The notes under the pieces are model-generated. The model saw only the letters and a list, made by a program, of their open reading frames with translations, had not been told where the DNA came from and did no database searches. From Oscillospiraceae bacterium (lineage in GTDB: Bacteria > Bacillota > Clostridia > Oscillospirales > CAG-272): a stretch of 64,000 nt of DNA. Each line of letters opens with the position of its first letter. Within the stretch, counting starts at the first letter, position 1. This document shows, piece by piece, positions 38,101-47,745 of this stretch. Both the position numbers and the translations under genes were made by a program. The stretch spans positions 62,001-126,000 of the forward strand of contig SVTR01000002.1 of the NCBI GenBank assembly GCA_015063685.1, written 5' to 3'.

Positions 38101-39804
38101 CGACTTTACGGATGTCTGTCCCGCGGTGACCAAGGAAAAGCTCCCTCCGACCATCATATCGGCCTCGGTACGCCGGATCAATTCACCCTTTTGTGCTGTT
38201 TCGTGCAACGCGAGCTCAGCATCAGTCATGCTTTCGGTAGGAGCCGCGCCCGGATCCGCCACAGCTGAAGGCTCTTCGCCTGCAGGCTGAACCGGTTCAG
38301 GCTTTTTGGGAGCGCCTTCAACCTCGGGATGAGGACCGTCGGGATTCGGCGGGTCTCCCGGATAAGGCACCGCGGGCACGTCGTCAGAGGTCTTGGGCGG
38401 CTGAGGATAGGCCTCAAGCGGCACCGTCTGATCCGTGTCCTCATATATCATCTCAGGCATCATCAGATCAGGCAGAGAGAGACCAAACACGGTCTGCTCC
38501 GGGTCAAGGGTAGCCTCATCGTCCATGATCCTGCCCTGTACGTAGAGCTGACCCAGGAATTTCAGATAGACGTCCTCACCGTTTCTGTCCTTGATCTGAT
38601 GATACACATACTCGACCTCGCCCAAAGAAGTCATACTGTCATATAGCTTGTTGATGTGTTCCGTAATTTCAGCCCCGTAGGTCACATAGTAGTCGTACTG
38701 AGCTTCTCCGGTGGTCAAGGCCTCATACTCCCCTATCAGCCTCTGTAGCGCGCGGGTTGCGGCCACGGCCGTATTCACATCGTCGGGATCAACTCCGGAA
38801 ACATTCAGGATCAGATCCTTGTTTTGGATGACGTATTCCGCAGGGCCGCTGTCAATGACGTCCCACAGGCTATATTCCGAGGTTCCTGATTTGAATGTTT
38901 TGAGATACATCCGATCCATCAAGGACAAATGGTAGAGCGCCACGGTCATTTTGGCCTCGTACTCGGCCTTCAGCTCGGGGGTGGCATTGACCAAAGCCAT
39001 GTATGCTTCATATGCCTCCATATCGCGCTGATACTGCGCCAGTCTCTCCTCATAGTACCCATCCCACCAAGTGTCATACGCCTCTTGCTCAAGAAGATAC
39101 GTTTCGTAAGCCTTCACGTCTGCTTTCCAAGCCTCGTGGGCGCTGAGATAGACTTCATAGGCATGATGCTTTTCGGTCCAGGCATCCATGACCGCTTTCA
39201 GCTCCATACCGATCTCGTAGGCCTCGTTGACCATGGACAATGCCATGTCCGAGGGCAGGGTGAAGGAAGCGGCATAATACACCTCAATGGTATCTGATCT
39301 GGCACCGGGTAAGGCGCAGCTGTAGAGATTCAGATCCATATCGTAATCCATATAGGCCAGCGTCTCCGAGAGATCGTTCTTGTTTCTCGCAAAGAGCGGT
39401 ACCCAGGTTACGGTGATATCATTGGTCGTATAGGTGTATTCATCGGCCCGAACGATCACGCCGTCACTATATACGTGGGCATAGATGCTGTCTGCGGGAA
39501 TTTCGGAAACGTAGAACTTATACCGGCTGCCCTCGTTCAAATAATCCGCCTCTCCGGGATACAGAAGAGCGGTGTCGCCCAAGAGACCGGCCACCACCTC
39601 GCCCTGGGGCATCAAAAGGTCTGTGCCGTCGGGATCGGTAAAGTATACGGAAACAGGCACATCGGCGTCACCTGCGAAAGCAGGCACCTCCAATCCGTAA
39701 CCGCCTGCCACGCAAAGCAGCAAAACAAGCGCCAGGACGGAGAAAAATTGCCCGAGACGCAGGTTCGCATGGTTTTTGTTTTTTCTATATATATGATATC
39801 GCAT
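35119..39804 (-). CDS. giant surface protein with 27-residue Cys-rich tandem repeats
   Basis: 1561 residues. Signal peptide MRYHIYRKNKNH...PAFA, then an N-terminal region (about 45-600) with beta-strands and long charged helices (EAYETYLLEQEAYDTWWDGYYEE). A Pro-rich stretch and a bacterial repeat-like domain (KSGKLVKVTVKDHTGM) precede the repeats. Array 1 (residues 708-923) has eight copies and array 2 (1040-1363) twelve copies of HTPGDEATCTTAQTCTVCGE-type units with three cysteines each; a linker of related Cys motifs lies between. A 150-residue Glu/Thr/Ser linker, a membrane helix (LGAIGLPGLATIAGILLGG) and the tail RKRRLKK follow. The ATG at 39804 has AAGGAG 7 bases upstream. Repeats of this type occur in Clostridia surface proteins; function unknown. 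Confidence 0.88.
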   Translation of the reverse strand: MRYHIYRKNKNHANLRLGQFFSVLALVLLLCVAGGYGLEVPAFAGDADVPVSVYFTDPDGTDLLMPQGEVVAGLLGDTALLYPGEADYLNEGSRYKFYVSEIPADSIYAHVYSDGVIVRADEYTYTTNDITVTWVPLFARNKNDLSETLAYMDYDMDLNLYSCALPGARSDTIEVYYAASFTLPSDMALSMVNEAYEIGMELKAVMDAWTEKHHAYEVYLSAHEAWKADVKAYETYLLEQEAYDTWWDGYYEERLAQYQRDMEAYEAYMALVNATPELKAEYEAKMTVALYHLSLMDRMYLKTFKSGTSEYSLWDVIDSGPAEYVIQNKDLILNVSGVDPDDVNTAVAATRALQRLIGEYEALTTGEAQYDYYVTYGAEITEHINKLYDSMTSLGEVEYVYHQIKDRNGEDVYLKFLGQLYVQGRIMDDEATLDPEQTVFGLSLPDLMMPEMIYEDTDQTVPLEAYPQPPKTSDDVPAVPYPGDPPNPDGPHPEVEGAPKKPEPVQPAGEEPSAVADPGAAPTESMTDAELALHETAQKGELIRRTEADMMVGGSFSLVTAGQTSVKSGKLVKVTVKDHTGMVLKTSNLPFGTSLTTALTPPMVSSPGGEILTFVGWSLYPTPLPQTKEERYPTLAVKEAIADMVLYPVYVMCHHPGDEATCTEPQICTVCGEILTKATGHTPGEKISCTQDQLCVDCGVVLDPARDHTPGDEATCTTAQTCTVCGETLTDALGHTPGDEATCTTAQTCTVCGETLTDALGHTPGDEATCTTPQTCTVCGETLTDALGHTPGDEATCTTAQTCTVCGETLTDALGHTPGDEATCTTAQTCTVCGETLTDALGHTPGDEATCTTAQTCTVCGETLTDALGHTPGDEATCTTAQTCTVCGETLTDALGHTPGDEATCTTAQTCTVCGEELKPAAGHSYTPVVTPPDCTTGGYTTYTCSVCQDSYKDDETQPNGHSWGDWETVTEATETQDGLKQRTCSVCQAVDEAVIPSVEHVHDYVPLVIPPTCTENGYTLHTCKCGESYRDTPVISEGHTPGEKATCTTAQTCTVCGETLADALGHTPGDEATCTTAQTCTVCGETLADALGHTPGEKATCTTAQTCTVCGEKLADALGHTPGEKATCTTAQTCTVCGEKLADALGHTPGDQATCTTAQTCTVCGETLADALGHTPGDEATCTTAQTCTVCGEKLADALGHTSGDEATCTTAQTCTVCGEKLADALGHTPGDPATCTTAQTCTVCGEKLADALGHTPGDEATCTTAQTCTVCGEKLADALGHTPGEKATCTTAQTCTVCGEKLADALGHTPGDQATCTTAQTCTVCGEKLADALGHTPGEKATCTTAQTCTVCGEELNPATGHTYGDWVVDQEAKPGAEGHQYAVCDLCGHRIEEIIEALPPVETDTEEESESSTEPEEGTETEPETESEETETVFEAESGSDTEAVTESDTEADREPVTEDVTEPETELDTMSSTDHQTEASTEAKENATEAPSAEEETKAEASTLPTVDLPEVKWYAKLLGAIGLPGLATIAGILLGGGAAGGAILIVRAIRKRRLKK
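35716..36687. repeat. 81-bp tandem repeat array 2 (12 units)
   Basis: 972 bp, exactly 12 x 81 bp, encoding the 27-residue Cys unit. Units end mostly in K/T-LADALG and vary at D/E-E/K/Q/P after HTPG. Confidence 0.95.
37036..37683. repeat. 81-bp tandem repeat array 1 (8 units)
   Basis: 648 bp, exactly 8 x 81 bp. Units end in TLTDALG and are nearly uniform. Two degenerate units stand just upstream in the gene (37684 to about 37845). Confidence 0.95.
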
Positions 39805-39852
39805 AAACACTCCTTGGGTATAGGACTCAGCGGCGTCCAAAGCGCCACCTTC

Positions 39853-39881
39853 AGTATACCATAGAATACGATAAAAATCAA
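39853..39881 (-). promoter_or_regulatory. promoter of giant surface protein gene
   Basis: TTGATT (39876-39881), 17-bp spacer, TATACT (39853-39858) with TGG extended -10. Confidence 0.65.
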
Positions 39882-39893
39882 GCAAAATTTGGG

Positions 39894-39934
39894 GTAAAAC
39901 ACAAAGGGCTGACATGAATGATCAGCCCCTTGTG
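39894..39934 (-). terminator. terminator of the V-ATPase operon
   Basis: Minus-strand stem CACAAGGGGCTGA / TCAGCCCTTTGTG followed by TTTTA, 12 bases after the subunit D stop. Confidence 0.8.
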
Positions 39935-39946
39935 ATTCATATGAAA

Positions 39947-40615
39947 TTATTCGTCCTCGTTGACTGCCTGGGACTTCGTCTGAGCCTCCAGCATCATGTC
40001 CTTGACCTTCATGAGTCTCGTGGTATTCCCGCGCTCATTCTCCTCAAGCTTCATCTTGATGGTCTTGATGGTCTCAAGGTAACGCGGCATCATGATATAC
40101 TCCAGAGCATTGACACGACGGCGGGTCTTTTCGATCTCTTCCGCCAGCATTTGCGCCGTTTTTTCCAGCTCTGCCATACGGATCAGATCCGTGAGGATCC
40201 CGTTCAGCTCCCTCAAGGAGGCATCCAACTCACCTGAGGTAAAGGCCATGCCGTAATTATAGCTGTCGGAGCCACCCTCCCCCGTCACCTCCAGGGTATA
40301 CACGGGAACGGTGACGCTCATGAGATTCTTGTAGGTCACATCCAACCGCCCTTCTCTTTTGGGAAGGAGCATAGCCTCCTTGAGCATGTGAGGACTGCTC
40401 ACAGCGCTGGCAATGCTGAAGCTGTTGTGCACGGTACCCAAAGCCGCCTCCACGCGGATGCGAAGCTCCTTGTCCTCACGCACCACCTCAAGAAAGCGCT
40501 TCATCAGCTCGTCGCGCTTATCCTTCAGCAGCTTGTGGCCGCGGCGGGCGGTGACGTAGCGAGCCTGCACCTTTTTCAGTTCCATTCTGGTAGGATTTAC
40601 TCTGAGTTCAGCCAT
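39947..40615 (-). CDS. atpD: V-type ATP synthase subunit D (central stalk)
   Basis: 222 residues, mostly two long coiled-coil helices as expected of the rotor shaft. The N-terminal VNPTRMELKKVQARYVTARRGHKLLKDKRDEL signature is typical of V-type D. The C-terminal helix includes RRRVNALEYIMMPRY. AAAGGAC lies before the ATG. Normally D follows B directly; here the 2.5-kb lipoprotein gene lies between them, with 44 bases from its stop to this start. Confidence 0.94.
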   Translation of the reverse strand: MAELRVNPTRMELKKVQARYVTARRGHKLLKDKRDELMKRFLEVVREDKELRIRVEAALGTVHNSFSIASAVSSPHMLKEAMLLPKREGRLDVTYKNLMSVTVPVYTLEVTGEGGSDSYNYGMAFTSGELDASLRELNGILTDLIRMAELEKTAQMLAEEIEKTRRRVNALEYIMMPRYLETIKTIKMKLEENERGNTTRLMKVKDMMLEAQTKSQAVNEDE

Positions 40616-40659
40616 GGGAACAGTCCTTTCTGTTTTGAGAACGTAATTTTGTTAGAAAC

Positions 40660-43161
40660 TTATTTGGTCAGCTTGATGGAAGAGACCACCATGCTATCGC
40701 CGCCAAGGGCGTAGTCGAAGAAGTCAATGCGCAGCATGTTGATGGTGCCCGTCCACCAGGAGTAGCCGGACAGCTTGATCTTCAAGGTGTGGAACTCGCC
40801 GTCGGTGTTCAGATTATTCATGATCTGACAATCGGCGGTGGGACTGGTCACAGTGCCCGCACACGCGAAGACCTGAAGGCGGGTCGCATAATTGGAATTA
40901 TCCGCGGACACCTTGTAGGTGATCTCCAGGTAATCATAATCCTCGGCATTCAGAACCGTCAAGGAATTGCCATAGCCAATGTGAATGCTGGGATCGGTCA
41001 TGTCATGGGTAGCGCCTGTGTCCAAAACGGTCAACTGTACGCCATCAGAGACAAGATCTGCGGAAGATCTGTTGGCAGTACTGATGGCATCCATGGATTC
41101 GGGACGTGTGAAATCAATGTCGGTATAATCAATCACGGGAGCGTCGCCCATCTTATAGTAGGCGTCCTCCGAGTTATCCGAAACAATGATCTTAACTTGG
41201 AAGGACAGCTCTTGACAAGACACCGTAACCGTAGTCTCACCAACTGCCTTGGCGGTTACGATACCCGTGGCACTGACGTCAATGATGCTTTCGTCATAGC
41301 CGGCAAAGGTCAGCTTGACGTCGGAATCCTCAACGTAATACTCCTTGAAGGTATCGTCACTCATCCAAAGTCTGCCTCGTATCTGAGGACGGTAGTTGCC
41401 TCTCTCCCCCATATAGATGGTGTAGCTATCAAAGACAGGCTCAAAGGCTACGGGAGGATTGCCGGGTACCGCTTCCTTTTCCGTCTCGGTGATGTTTACG
41501 TAGAACACGTTGAGCAGCTCGTCGCCGTAATGCACCTCAACCACGGTAGAGCCCACGCCCTGAATGGTGGCCTTGATGCCATCAATGGTGATAACACTCT
41601 CATCGTAGACCTTGAAGCTGACGTTTTCATCCTTACGGTCAAGCTGGATCTTATTGAAGTACTCATCGTAAACGTGTACGAGGATAATAAAGCTCTTCTT
41701 TTGGAAGCCGTACTCGTATACGTCGCGCTGGGCACGCACCATGATGTAATTGCGCTCGCCCTCGGGCACAGCAGGAGCACGGTTGACAGGATCGGGGATA
41801 TTGGCTTCCTTCTTCTCCGCGGCCATACGCTCCAGGTAACCCTCCTTGTCAGTCAAGGCCAGGGAGATGGGCTGAACACGGGTATTCCAGGTACCCCAGC
41901 CGGAGCCGTAGGCGTAAATCACACGGAGCTTGTCCGCATCCTCAGCCAGATTTATATGGCCGTTTCTGCGGGAGGAAATACCTGCGTTATGGAGGTGAGA
42001 GTAGGTATCCTTTCTCACGATCTCCACCAGTTCAAAATGAATACCGTCATTGGACTCATAGAAGCCCAGCCAGCTGGCGGCACCCATACGGTCGCCGGTG
42101 CCCACGCCCACGAACTTGCCCCAATCCTCCACGTACTTGATGTCCAGGGAGTCGGTATTCTTCTCCACAGCCACACCGTGGAACTGCATGGTGGCAGGCC
42201 AGTTTTCATTGGTGGCATCAGCGGTAGCCACCATGGTATATTCGCCCGAGGGCGTAGCGTTGGTGTAATAGATATACAACGTACCATTCAGCTCCACGAA
42301 GCTGGGCTCACCCATACCGAATTTGCTATAATCGGTGGTGTAATAGCAAATGGGCTGGGGATGCTCACCGCCCCATCCTTCTCCGTTCCACTTTTCAAAG
42401 GGACCGTCGGGATTGACAGAGCGGGCTACGAACACATTATTGCAAGCGCCCTTAGCGTTGAGGGTAGAGGTATAACCCAAATAGTAATAGCCGTTGAAGT
42501 AGACCACACCGGGGTCGCAGTTGGAATAGAAATCCATGGAATCCTGGGTGGGATTCAGCACCATCTTCTCGGGAGTCCAGGTTTCGCCGCCGTCGGGAGA
42601 ATGGCGGTAAGCGATCCAGTCCCACTCACCGTCAGCACCGGGGCAAGCAAAATATGCGTCGATGGTACCGTCGTCGTTGTAGAGATATGTGCAACCGTAG
42701 CGGTAGCCCCAATCGGTGTCTTCCTTCATTTGGAAAATGTCATAGCCGTCACCGGTGATCGTCACGTCGGAAGACTTCAGCTCATCGGGGGTGACGGTCT
42801 CAATGCGGTTGGCTTCAAAATAGTCGGTCTCAGCCTCGGTGACCGCCTCAGTCTCGGCCATGGTTTCAGCCACGGTCTCAGCGGGAGCATCGGTTACAGG
42901 CTCTTCAGCCACGGTATCCTCTGCATTGTTGGTTTCGATCATGTCAGGAGTGGTTTCCACGGAAGGCTTGGTTTCCACGGGAGCCGCCGTTTCCGTCTCG
43001 GTCGCGGGAGTTTCGGTCTCTTCCACCGCGCCGGGCGTTGTCTCAAGGATGGTTTCGGTCTCAGGGGTGGTCTCCGCAGACTCGCTGCCGTTACAACTCA
43101 CCAGCACTGTAAGGATGATCAGCATCCCGCAGAGCAGAGCCAAAAATCTACTATTTTTCAT
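40660..43161 (-). CDS. lipoprotein with beta-propeller glycosidase-like, Ig-like and C-terminal beta-sandwich domains
   Basis: 833 residues. Lipobox LTVLVSC, then a Thr/Glu/Pro-rich wall-spanning linker to about residue 125. Residues 140-460 read as a five-bladed propeller of GH43/GH117-like or sialidase-like type: TYLYNDDGTIDAYFACPG, an Asp-box SPDGGETW, DPGVVYFNGYYYLGYTS, GEPSFVELNGTLYIYYTN. About 500-680 hold two bacterial Ig-like (BIG2) segments, the second ending GIVTAKAVGETTVTVS. The final 130 residues resemble a carbohydrate-binding beta-sandwich. Start chosen at the ATG with AAAGG 8 bases before it. It begins about 18 bases after atpB and sits inside the V-ATPase operon on the same strand. 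Substrate unknown. Confidence 0.8.
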   Translation of the reverse strand: MKNSRFLALLCGMLIILTVLVSCNGSESAETTPETETILETTPGAVEETETPATETETAAPVETKPSVETTPDMIETNNAEDTVAEEPVTDAPAETVAETMAETEAVTEAETDYFEANRIETVTPDELKSSDVTITGDGYDIFQMKEDTDWGYRYGCTYLYNDDGTIDAYFACPGADGEWDWIAYRHSPDGGETWTPEKMVLNPTQDSMDFYSNCDPGVVYFNGYYYLGYTSTLNAKGACNNVFVARSVNPDGPFEKWNGEGWGGEHPQPICYYTTDYSKFGMGEPSFVELNGTLYIYYTNATPSGEYTMVATADATNENWPATMQFHGVAVEKNTDSLDIKYVEDWGKFVGVGTGDRMGAASWLGFYESNDGIHFELVEIVRKDTYSHLHNAGISSRRNGHINLAEDADKLRVIYAYGSGWGTWNTRVQPISLALTDKEGYLERMAAEKKEANIPDPVNRAPAVPEGERNYIMVRAQRDVYEYGFQKKSFIILVHVYDEYFNKIQLDRKDENVSFKVYDESVITIDGIKATIQGVGSTVVEVHYGDELLNVFYVNITETEKEAVPGNPPVAFEPVFDSYTIYMGERGNYRPQIRGRLWMSDDTFKEYYVEDSDVKLTFAGYDESIIDVSATGIVTAKAVGETTVTVSCQELSFQVKIIVSDNSEDAYYKMGDAPVIDYTDIDFTRPESMDAISTANRSSADLVSDGVQLTVLDTGATHDMTDPSIHIGYGNSLTVLNAEDYDYLEITYKVSADNSNYATRLQVFACAGTVTSPTADCQIMNNLNTDGEFHTLKIKLSGYSWWTGTINMLRIDFFDYALGGDSMVVSSIKLTK

Positions 43162-43179
43162 ATACATCACCTTTAATAT

Positions 43180-44556
43180 TTAGTCTTTTTTAGGCCAATA
43201 TTTCTCCACGAATTCGGGCTTGATGCGCTTCATTTCGGATCTGGGCAGGATGGAGAGCAGCTCCCAACCGAGGTCAAGAGTCTCCTCAATGGTGCGGTTC
43301 TCGTTGAAGCCTTGGTTGATATATCTTTCCTCAAAGGCATCGGCAAACTTGGCATAAAGTCTGTCGATGGGGGTCAGCGCGGCTTCACCCAGCACCACCA
43401 TCAGCTCCTTGGCTTCCTTACCTCTCGCGTAGGAGGAGAAGAGCTGGTTCATGGTACCCGCGTGATCCTCACGGGTCTTGCCCACACCGATACCCTTGTC
43501 CTTCAGACGGGACAGGGAGGGGAGCACGTCTACGGGGGGCATATAGCCCTTGCGGTACATCTCGCGGGAAAGGATGATCTGTCCCTCGGTAATGTAACCG
43601 GTCAGGTCGGGGATGGGGTGGGTCTTGTCGTCCTCGGGCATAGAGAGGATAGGGATCATGGTGATAGAGCCCTCGGAGCCCATCTTACGGCCCGCTCTCT
43701 CGTACATGGTGGCAAGGTCGGTGTACAGGTAACCGGGATAGCCGCGACGGCCGGGAACCTCCTTACGGGCGGCGGAGACCTCTCGGAGTGCCTCGGCGTA
43801 GTTGGTGATATCGGTCATGATAACCAACACGTGCATATCGCACTCAAAGGCCAGGTACTCGGCGGCGGTCAGAGCCATACGGGGGGTGGAGATACGCTCG
43901 ATGGCAGCGTCGGATGCCAGGTTGATGAACAGAACGGTACGGTCGATAGCCCCCGTCTTCTTGAAGTCGGAAATAAAGAAGTCGGCCTCCTCGAAGGTAA
44001 TACCGATGGCGGCGAAGACCACGGCAAATTTGGAATCCGAGCCGCGCACCTTGGCCTGACGGGCAATCTGTGCCGCCAGATTGGCATGAGGGAGACCCGA
44101 GCCCGAGAAGATGGGCAGCTTCTGACCGCGCACCAGGGTATTCAGTCCGTCGATGGTGGAAACACCCGTCTGAATGAACTCGGAGGGATAGTAACGAGCA
44201 GCGGGGTTGATGGGGGAGCCGTTGATGTCAAGCGACTTGACGGGGATGATATCCGCACCGCCGTCGATGGCCTCGCCCATACCGTTGAACACACGGCCAA
44301 GCATATTTTCAGACACGGGCAGCTCTACGCCGTGACCCGTAAATCTCACCTTGGATTCAGCCAGGTTCAGTCCCGCGGAGGACTCAAAAAGCTGAACCAG
44401 CACGTTTCTGCCGTTGACCTCCAGGACACGGCAACGGCGCACCTCGCCGTTGGGAAGCTGGATCTCGCCCAGCTCGTCGTATTTGACGCCCTCTACCTGC
44501 TTGACAAGCATCAAGGGACCGGCCACCTCTTCGATGGTTTTGTATTCTCTGATCAT
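43180..44556 (-). CDS. atpB: V-type ATP synthase subunit B (non-catalytic)
   Basis: 458 residues. Regulatory nucleotide-binding subunit of the V1 head. The degenerate P-loop region reads [21 protein letters not shown], typical of B subunits. Other family segments are [63 protein letters not shown], and [24 protein letters not shown] precedes the ATG; 26 bases separate it from atpA. Confidence 0.96.
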   Translation of the reverse strand: MIREYKTIEEVAGPLMLVKQVEGVKYDELGEIQLPNGEVRRCRVLEVNGRNVLVQLFESSAGLNLAESKVRFTGHGVELPVSENMLGRVFNGMGEAIDGGADIIPVKSLDINGSPINPAARYYPSEFIQTGVSTIDGLNTLVRGQKLPIFSGSGLPHANLAAQIARQAKVRGSDSKFAVVFAAIGITFEEADFFISDFKKTGAIDRTVLFINLASDAAIERISTPRMALTAAEYLAFECDMHVLVIMTDITNYAEALREVSAARKEVPGRRGYPGYLYTDLATMYERAGRKMGSEGSITMIPILSMPEDDKTHPIPDLTGYITEGQIILSREMYRKGYMPPVDVLPSLSRLKDKGIGVGKTREDHAGTMNQLFSSYARGKEAKELMVVLGEAALTPIDRLYAKFADAFEERYINQGFNENRTIEETLDLGWELLSILPRSEMKRIKPEFVEKYWPKKD

Positions 44557-44582
44557 GTGACAATACTCCTTTCAGATGACGG

Positions 44583-46352
44583 TCAGGCACGGACATCCGA
44601 GATCAGTTGATTCAACTCGGCGTTGACCTGCTCCTTGACGGAGTCAAGCTCAGACTTATAAGATGCATAAGGCACAGCCTTGAAGCGACCGATGCGCTCA
44701 CGGACGGGCAGATTGGAGATATCCTCTACGTCCACGCCCTCGCCCACAGCAGCTCTGGCCTTGTCCTCAAAGAAGAACACCAGATCCATCATGGCAAACT
44801 GCTTGTCCAAGGCGGTGTAGCAGTCCTCGTCCTCAAAAGCGTTCTGCTGGAGGAAGTCCTCACGGATGGAACGGGCAGACTCCATGATGAGTCTGTCATC
44901 GGCAGAGAGGGCATCCATACCTACCAGCTTGACGATCTCATCCAGGTTGGACTCCAGCTGGAGGGTCTTCAGGCAACGGCCGGTATATTCTGTCCACTTG
45001 CGGGACACGTGCTCACCGAACCAACCGTCCAGTCGATCACGGTAGAGAGAGTAGGAATTGAGCCAGTTAATAGCGGGAAAATGACGGCGGTAAGCCAAAG
45101 ATGCGTCCAGACCCCAGAACACCTTAACGATACGCAGGGTTGCCTGGGTCACGGGCTCGGAGATATCACCGCCCTGAGGGGAAACGGCACCAATGGCAGA
45201 CAGAGCGCCTTCACGCTTGTCGGAGCCGATGCAGACCACCTTACCGGCGCGCTCATAGAACTGAGCCAGACGGGAGGTCAAGTAGGCAGGATAGCCTTCC
45301 TCACCGGGCATTTCCTCGAGGCGTCCCGACATCTCGCGGAGAGCCTCTGCCCAACGGGAGGTGGAGTCAGCAATAACGGCCACGGAGTAGCCCATATCAC
45401 GGAAATATTCAGCGATGGTAATACCCGTATAGATAGACGCCTCACGGGCGGCTACGGGCATATCCGAGGTGTTGGCGATGAGCACGGTACGCTCCATGAG
45501 GGACTTACCCGTGCGGGGGTCGGTCAGCTCGGGGAATTCACGAAGCACGTCGGTCATTTCGTTGCCGCGCTCGCCGCAACCGATGTAGACCACCAGATCC
45601 ACGTCGCTCCACTTGGCCAGCTGGTGCTGAACCACGGTTTTACCCGAGCCGAAGGGGCCGGGAACGCAGGCGGTACCGCCCTTGGCAATGGGGAACAGGG
45701 CGTCAATGGGGCGCTGACCCGTGATCATGGGCTCCACGGGAGGCAGCTTCTCGGCATAGGGACGCGCCACGCGGACGGGCCACTTCTGCATGAGGGTAAT
45801 ATCCTCCAGGGTGCCATCCTCCAGGCGGATGCGTCCAATGCGATCGGTCACGCGGTATTCACCGGGGATCAGCTCCACAATGGTTCCCTTCTTCTTGGGG
45901 GGACACATGATCTTGTGGGTGATGATCTCGGTCTCCTGTACAGTACCGTACACGTCACCGCCGCAGACCGTATCACCAACAGACAGAGCAGGCTCAAAGT
46001 GCCAGCGCTTGTCTCTGTCCAGCGCAGCCTCGTCGATACCCTTCTGAATATTTGAGCCGTATTTGATTCTCATGGCCTCCAGAGGACGCTGGATGCCGTC
46101 GTAAATGGAGGTGATAAGGCCGGGACCCAGCTCCACGGACAGGGGAGCGCCCGTAGACACAACCTTGTCGCCGCGGCCGAGACCTGCTGTCTCCTCATAA
46201 ACCTCGATGGAAGCGCGGTCGCCGTGCATTTCGATGATCTCACCGATGAGGCGGTTCTCACCCACACGCACCACGTCAAACATATTGGCATTTCTCATAC
46301 CCTCGGCAATGACCAGAGGGCCGGATACCTTTAAAATCTTTCCTTCTACCAT
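44583..46352 (-). CDS. atpA: V-type ATP synthase subunit A (catalytic)
   Basis: 589 residues, normal for the catalytic V1 subunit. Walker A is [12 protein letters not shown] (about residue 235), followed by [13 protein letters not shown] (catalytic Glu) and [36 protein letters not shown]. The A-specific non-homologous insert is present (about residues 110-200, [27 protein letters not shown]). AAGGAAC precedes the ATG; 12 bases follow subunit F. Confidence 0.97.
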   Translation of the reverse strand: MVEGKILKVSGPLVIAEGMRNANMFDVVRVGENRLIGEIIEMHGDRASIEVYEETAGLGRGDKVVSTGAPLSVELGPGLITSIYDGIQRPLEAMRIKYGSNIQKGIDEAALDRDKRWHFEPALSVGDTVCGGDVYGTVQETEIITHKIMCPPKKKGTIVELIPGEYRVTDRIGRIRLEDGTLEDITLMQKWPVRVARPYAEKLPPVEPMITGQRPIDALFPIAKGGTACVPGPFGSGKTVVQHQLAKWSDVDLVVYIGCGERGNEMTDVLREFPELTDPRTGKSLMERTVLIANTSDMPVAAREASIYTGITIAEYFRDMGYSVAVIADSTSRWAEALREMSGRLEEMPGEEGYPAYLTSRLAQFYERAGKVVCIGSDKREGALSAIGAVSPQGGDISEPVTQATLRIVKVFWGLDASLAYRRHFPAINWLNSYSLYRDRLDGWFGEHVSRKWTEYTGRCLKTLQLESNLDEIVKLVGMDALSADDRLIMESARSIREDFLQQNAFEDEDCYTALDKQFAMMDLVFFFEDKARAAVGEGVDVEDISNLPVRERIGRFKAVPYASYKSELDSVKEQVNAELNQLISDVRA

Positions 46353-46364
46353 GGTAGTTGTTCC

Positions 46365-46685
46365 TTACTCCTTAAAAATAATATCCGCGCCAACGGCTCG
46401 CTCCACGGCGCTCTTGATAGCGGCCATGCCATATCCCGTAGAGCCTGCGCGACCGGGGATGGTGATCACGGCAGGCATGGGCACGTCCTTATAGCGGGCG
46501 ATGTCCTCAGCAATGGCCTCAGCATAATTTTCAACGATAAAGATGATCGCGTAACTGCCCTCCTTGGCGAGGGTATGCAAAATATCTCTGGCGCTTTCGG
46601 CGTCGGGTGCTTCATGAACGGCAAAACCGATGGCCATAAACCCAAGCACACTGTCGCGCTCACCGATAATACCGATCTTATACAT
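46365..46685 (-). CDS. atpF: V-type ATP synthase subunit F
   Basis: 106 residues, the usual size, Rossmann-like fold. MYKIGIIGERDSVLGFMAIGF and YAIIFIVENYAEAI are typical; the C-terminus binds the central stalk. Overlaps the end of subunit C by 8 bases. Confidence 0.92.
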   Translation of the reverse strand: MYKIGIIGERDSVLGFMAIGFAVHEAPDAESARDILHTLAKEGSYAIIFIVENYAEAIAEDIARYKDVPMPAVITIPGRAGSTGYGMAAIKSAVERAVGADIIFKE

Positions 46686-47709
46686 AGCTTTCCCTGATCC
46701 TTTCTCGCAGCACGTCCGAGGACAGACCTGCGTCCTTGGCAGCCAGAATGATGCGGATATTCTTCACCGACACTTCAACGCCCACCAGATATCCGCCTGC
46801 CACCTCAGCACCGAAGGACACCTTAGCGCCCTCGCGGACAAGGCTCGTCCAATGATCGTCCGCGCACTTTTCGATAGACGCAAGGGAGTTATTCGTCCCC
46901 TCAGCGGCGCTGACGAAACGGCTGTATTTGCCCATGGCAAGGCCGCTCCAAAGAGCCTCCTCCCCACCGTCGTACACCTCTTCGAAAAAGCTGTGGGGCA
47001 CGCTGCCTCCGGGCAGAAGCGAGGTGTTCATGAAGATCTTTCCCATCTCGCCCCGGTTCATGCGAATGATCCGAAGGGCGATCATGATATTGACCAGATC
47101 CACCTTGGCCTTCACCCAGCCGATCATGGTCTCGCATCCGGAGGCCGTGACGGCAGCCAGCATATCCTCATAGCAGGCCTTATCCAGAATGGCATCGATC
47201 TGCTGGGGATCACCCGACTTGGCGTAGGCTTCTCGCGCCTCAGCAGCGGCCTTGGCCATGGCCGAGGGGAACACGCCGTATTTGTCCGTGGTCAGGGCTT
47301 CTACCGTGGCTTTGGCAGACACGGCACCAAAATCAAAGAGCAGCTCTGAGGGATCAATCCCACGGATCTGACACTTGATCACGGCTTTGATATTGTTACA
47401 GTCATAGGGGTAGCGGAACCAGGCGTAAACCGCGGGCTCGGGCACCGAGGCAGACACCTCATCGTATGCCGTTTTCAAAAGAGACAATAGCATCTCTTCC
47501 CGTTTGCGGCTCACCGCCTCGCCCAAGACACGGGCACTTCCCTCCTCTTCCGTGGGAGAGATCCCGTATTCCGCCAGCTTGTTCATGACGTCCTCGGAGG
47601 ATCTGGCCTCAACCAGTACGTCTATACGCTCTCTTCCCACCAGGCGATTTTCCATGGCACGGATGCGGGCAGAGGCATACATGTATTCTGTGGCTTGTAA
47701 TTTTTTCAT
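46678..47709 (-). CDS. atpC: V-type ATP synthase subunit C (rotor-ring adaptor)
   Basis: 343 residues, mostly helical, typical of the V-type C (eukaryotic d-like) subunit that joins the central stalk to the K ring. YMYASARIRAMENRLV at the N-terminus, YDCNNIKAVIKCQIRG and VDLVNIMIALRIIRMNRG in the middle fit the family. AAGGAAGGGT lies before the ATG. Confidence 0.92.
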   Translation of the reverse strand: MKKLQATEYMYASARIRAMENRLVGRERIDVLVEARSSEDVMNKLAEYGISPTEEEGSARVLGEAVSRKREEMLLSLLKTAYDEVSASVPEPAVYAWFRYPYDCNNIKAVIKCQIRGIDPSELLFDFGAVSAKATVEALTTDKYGVFPSAMAKAAAEAREAYAKSGDPQQIDAILDKACYEDMLAAVTASGCETMIGWVKAKVDLVNIMIALRIIRMNRGEMGKIFMNTSLLPGGSVPHSFFEEVYDGGEEALWSGLAMGKYSRFVSAAEGTNNSLASIEKCADDHWTSLVREGAKVSFGAEVAGGYLVGVEVSVKNIRIILAAKDAGLSSDVLRERIRESYV

Positions 47710-47745
47710 TCAACAGACCCTTCCTTTTTGGTATGGATCATTGGA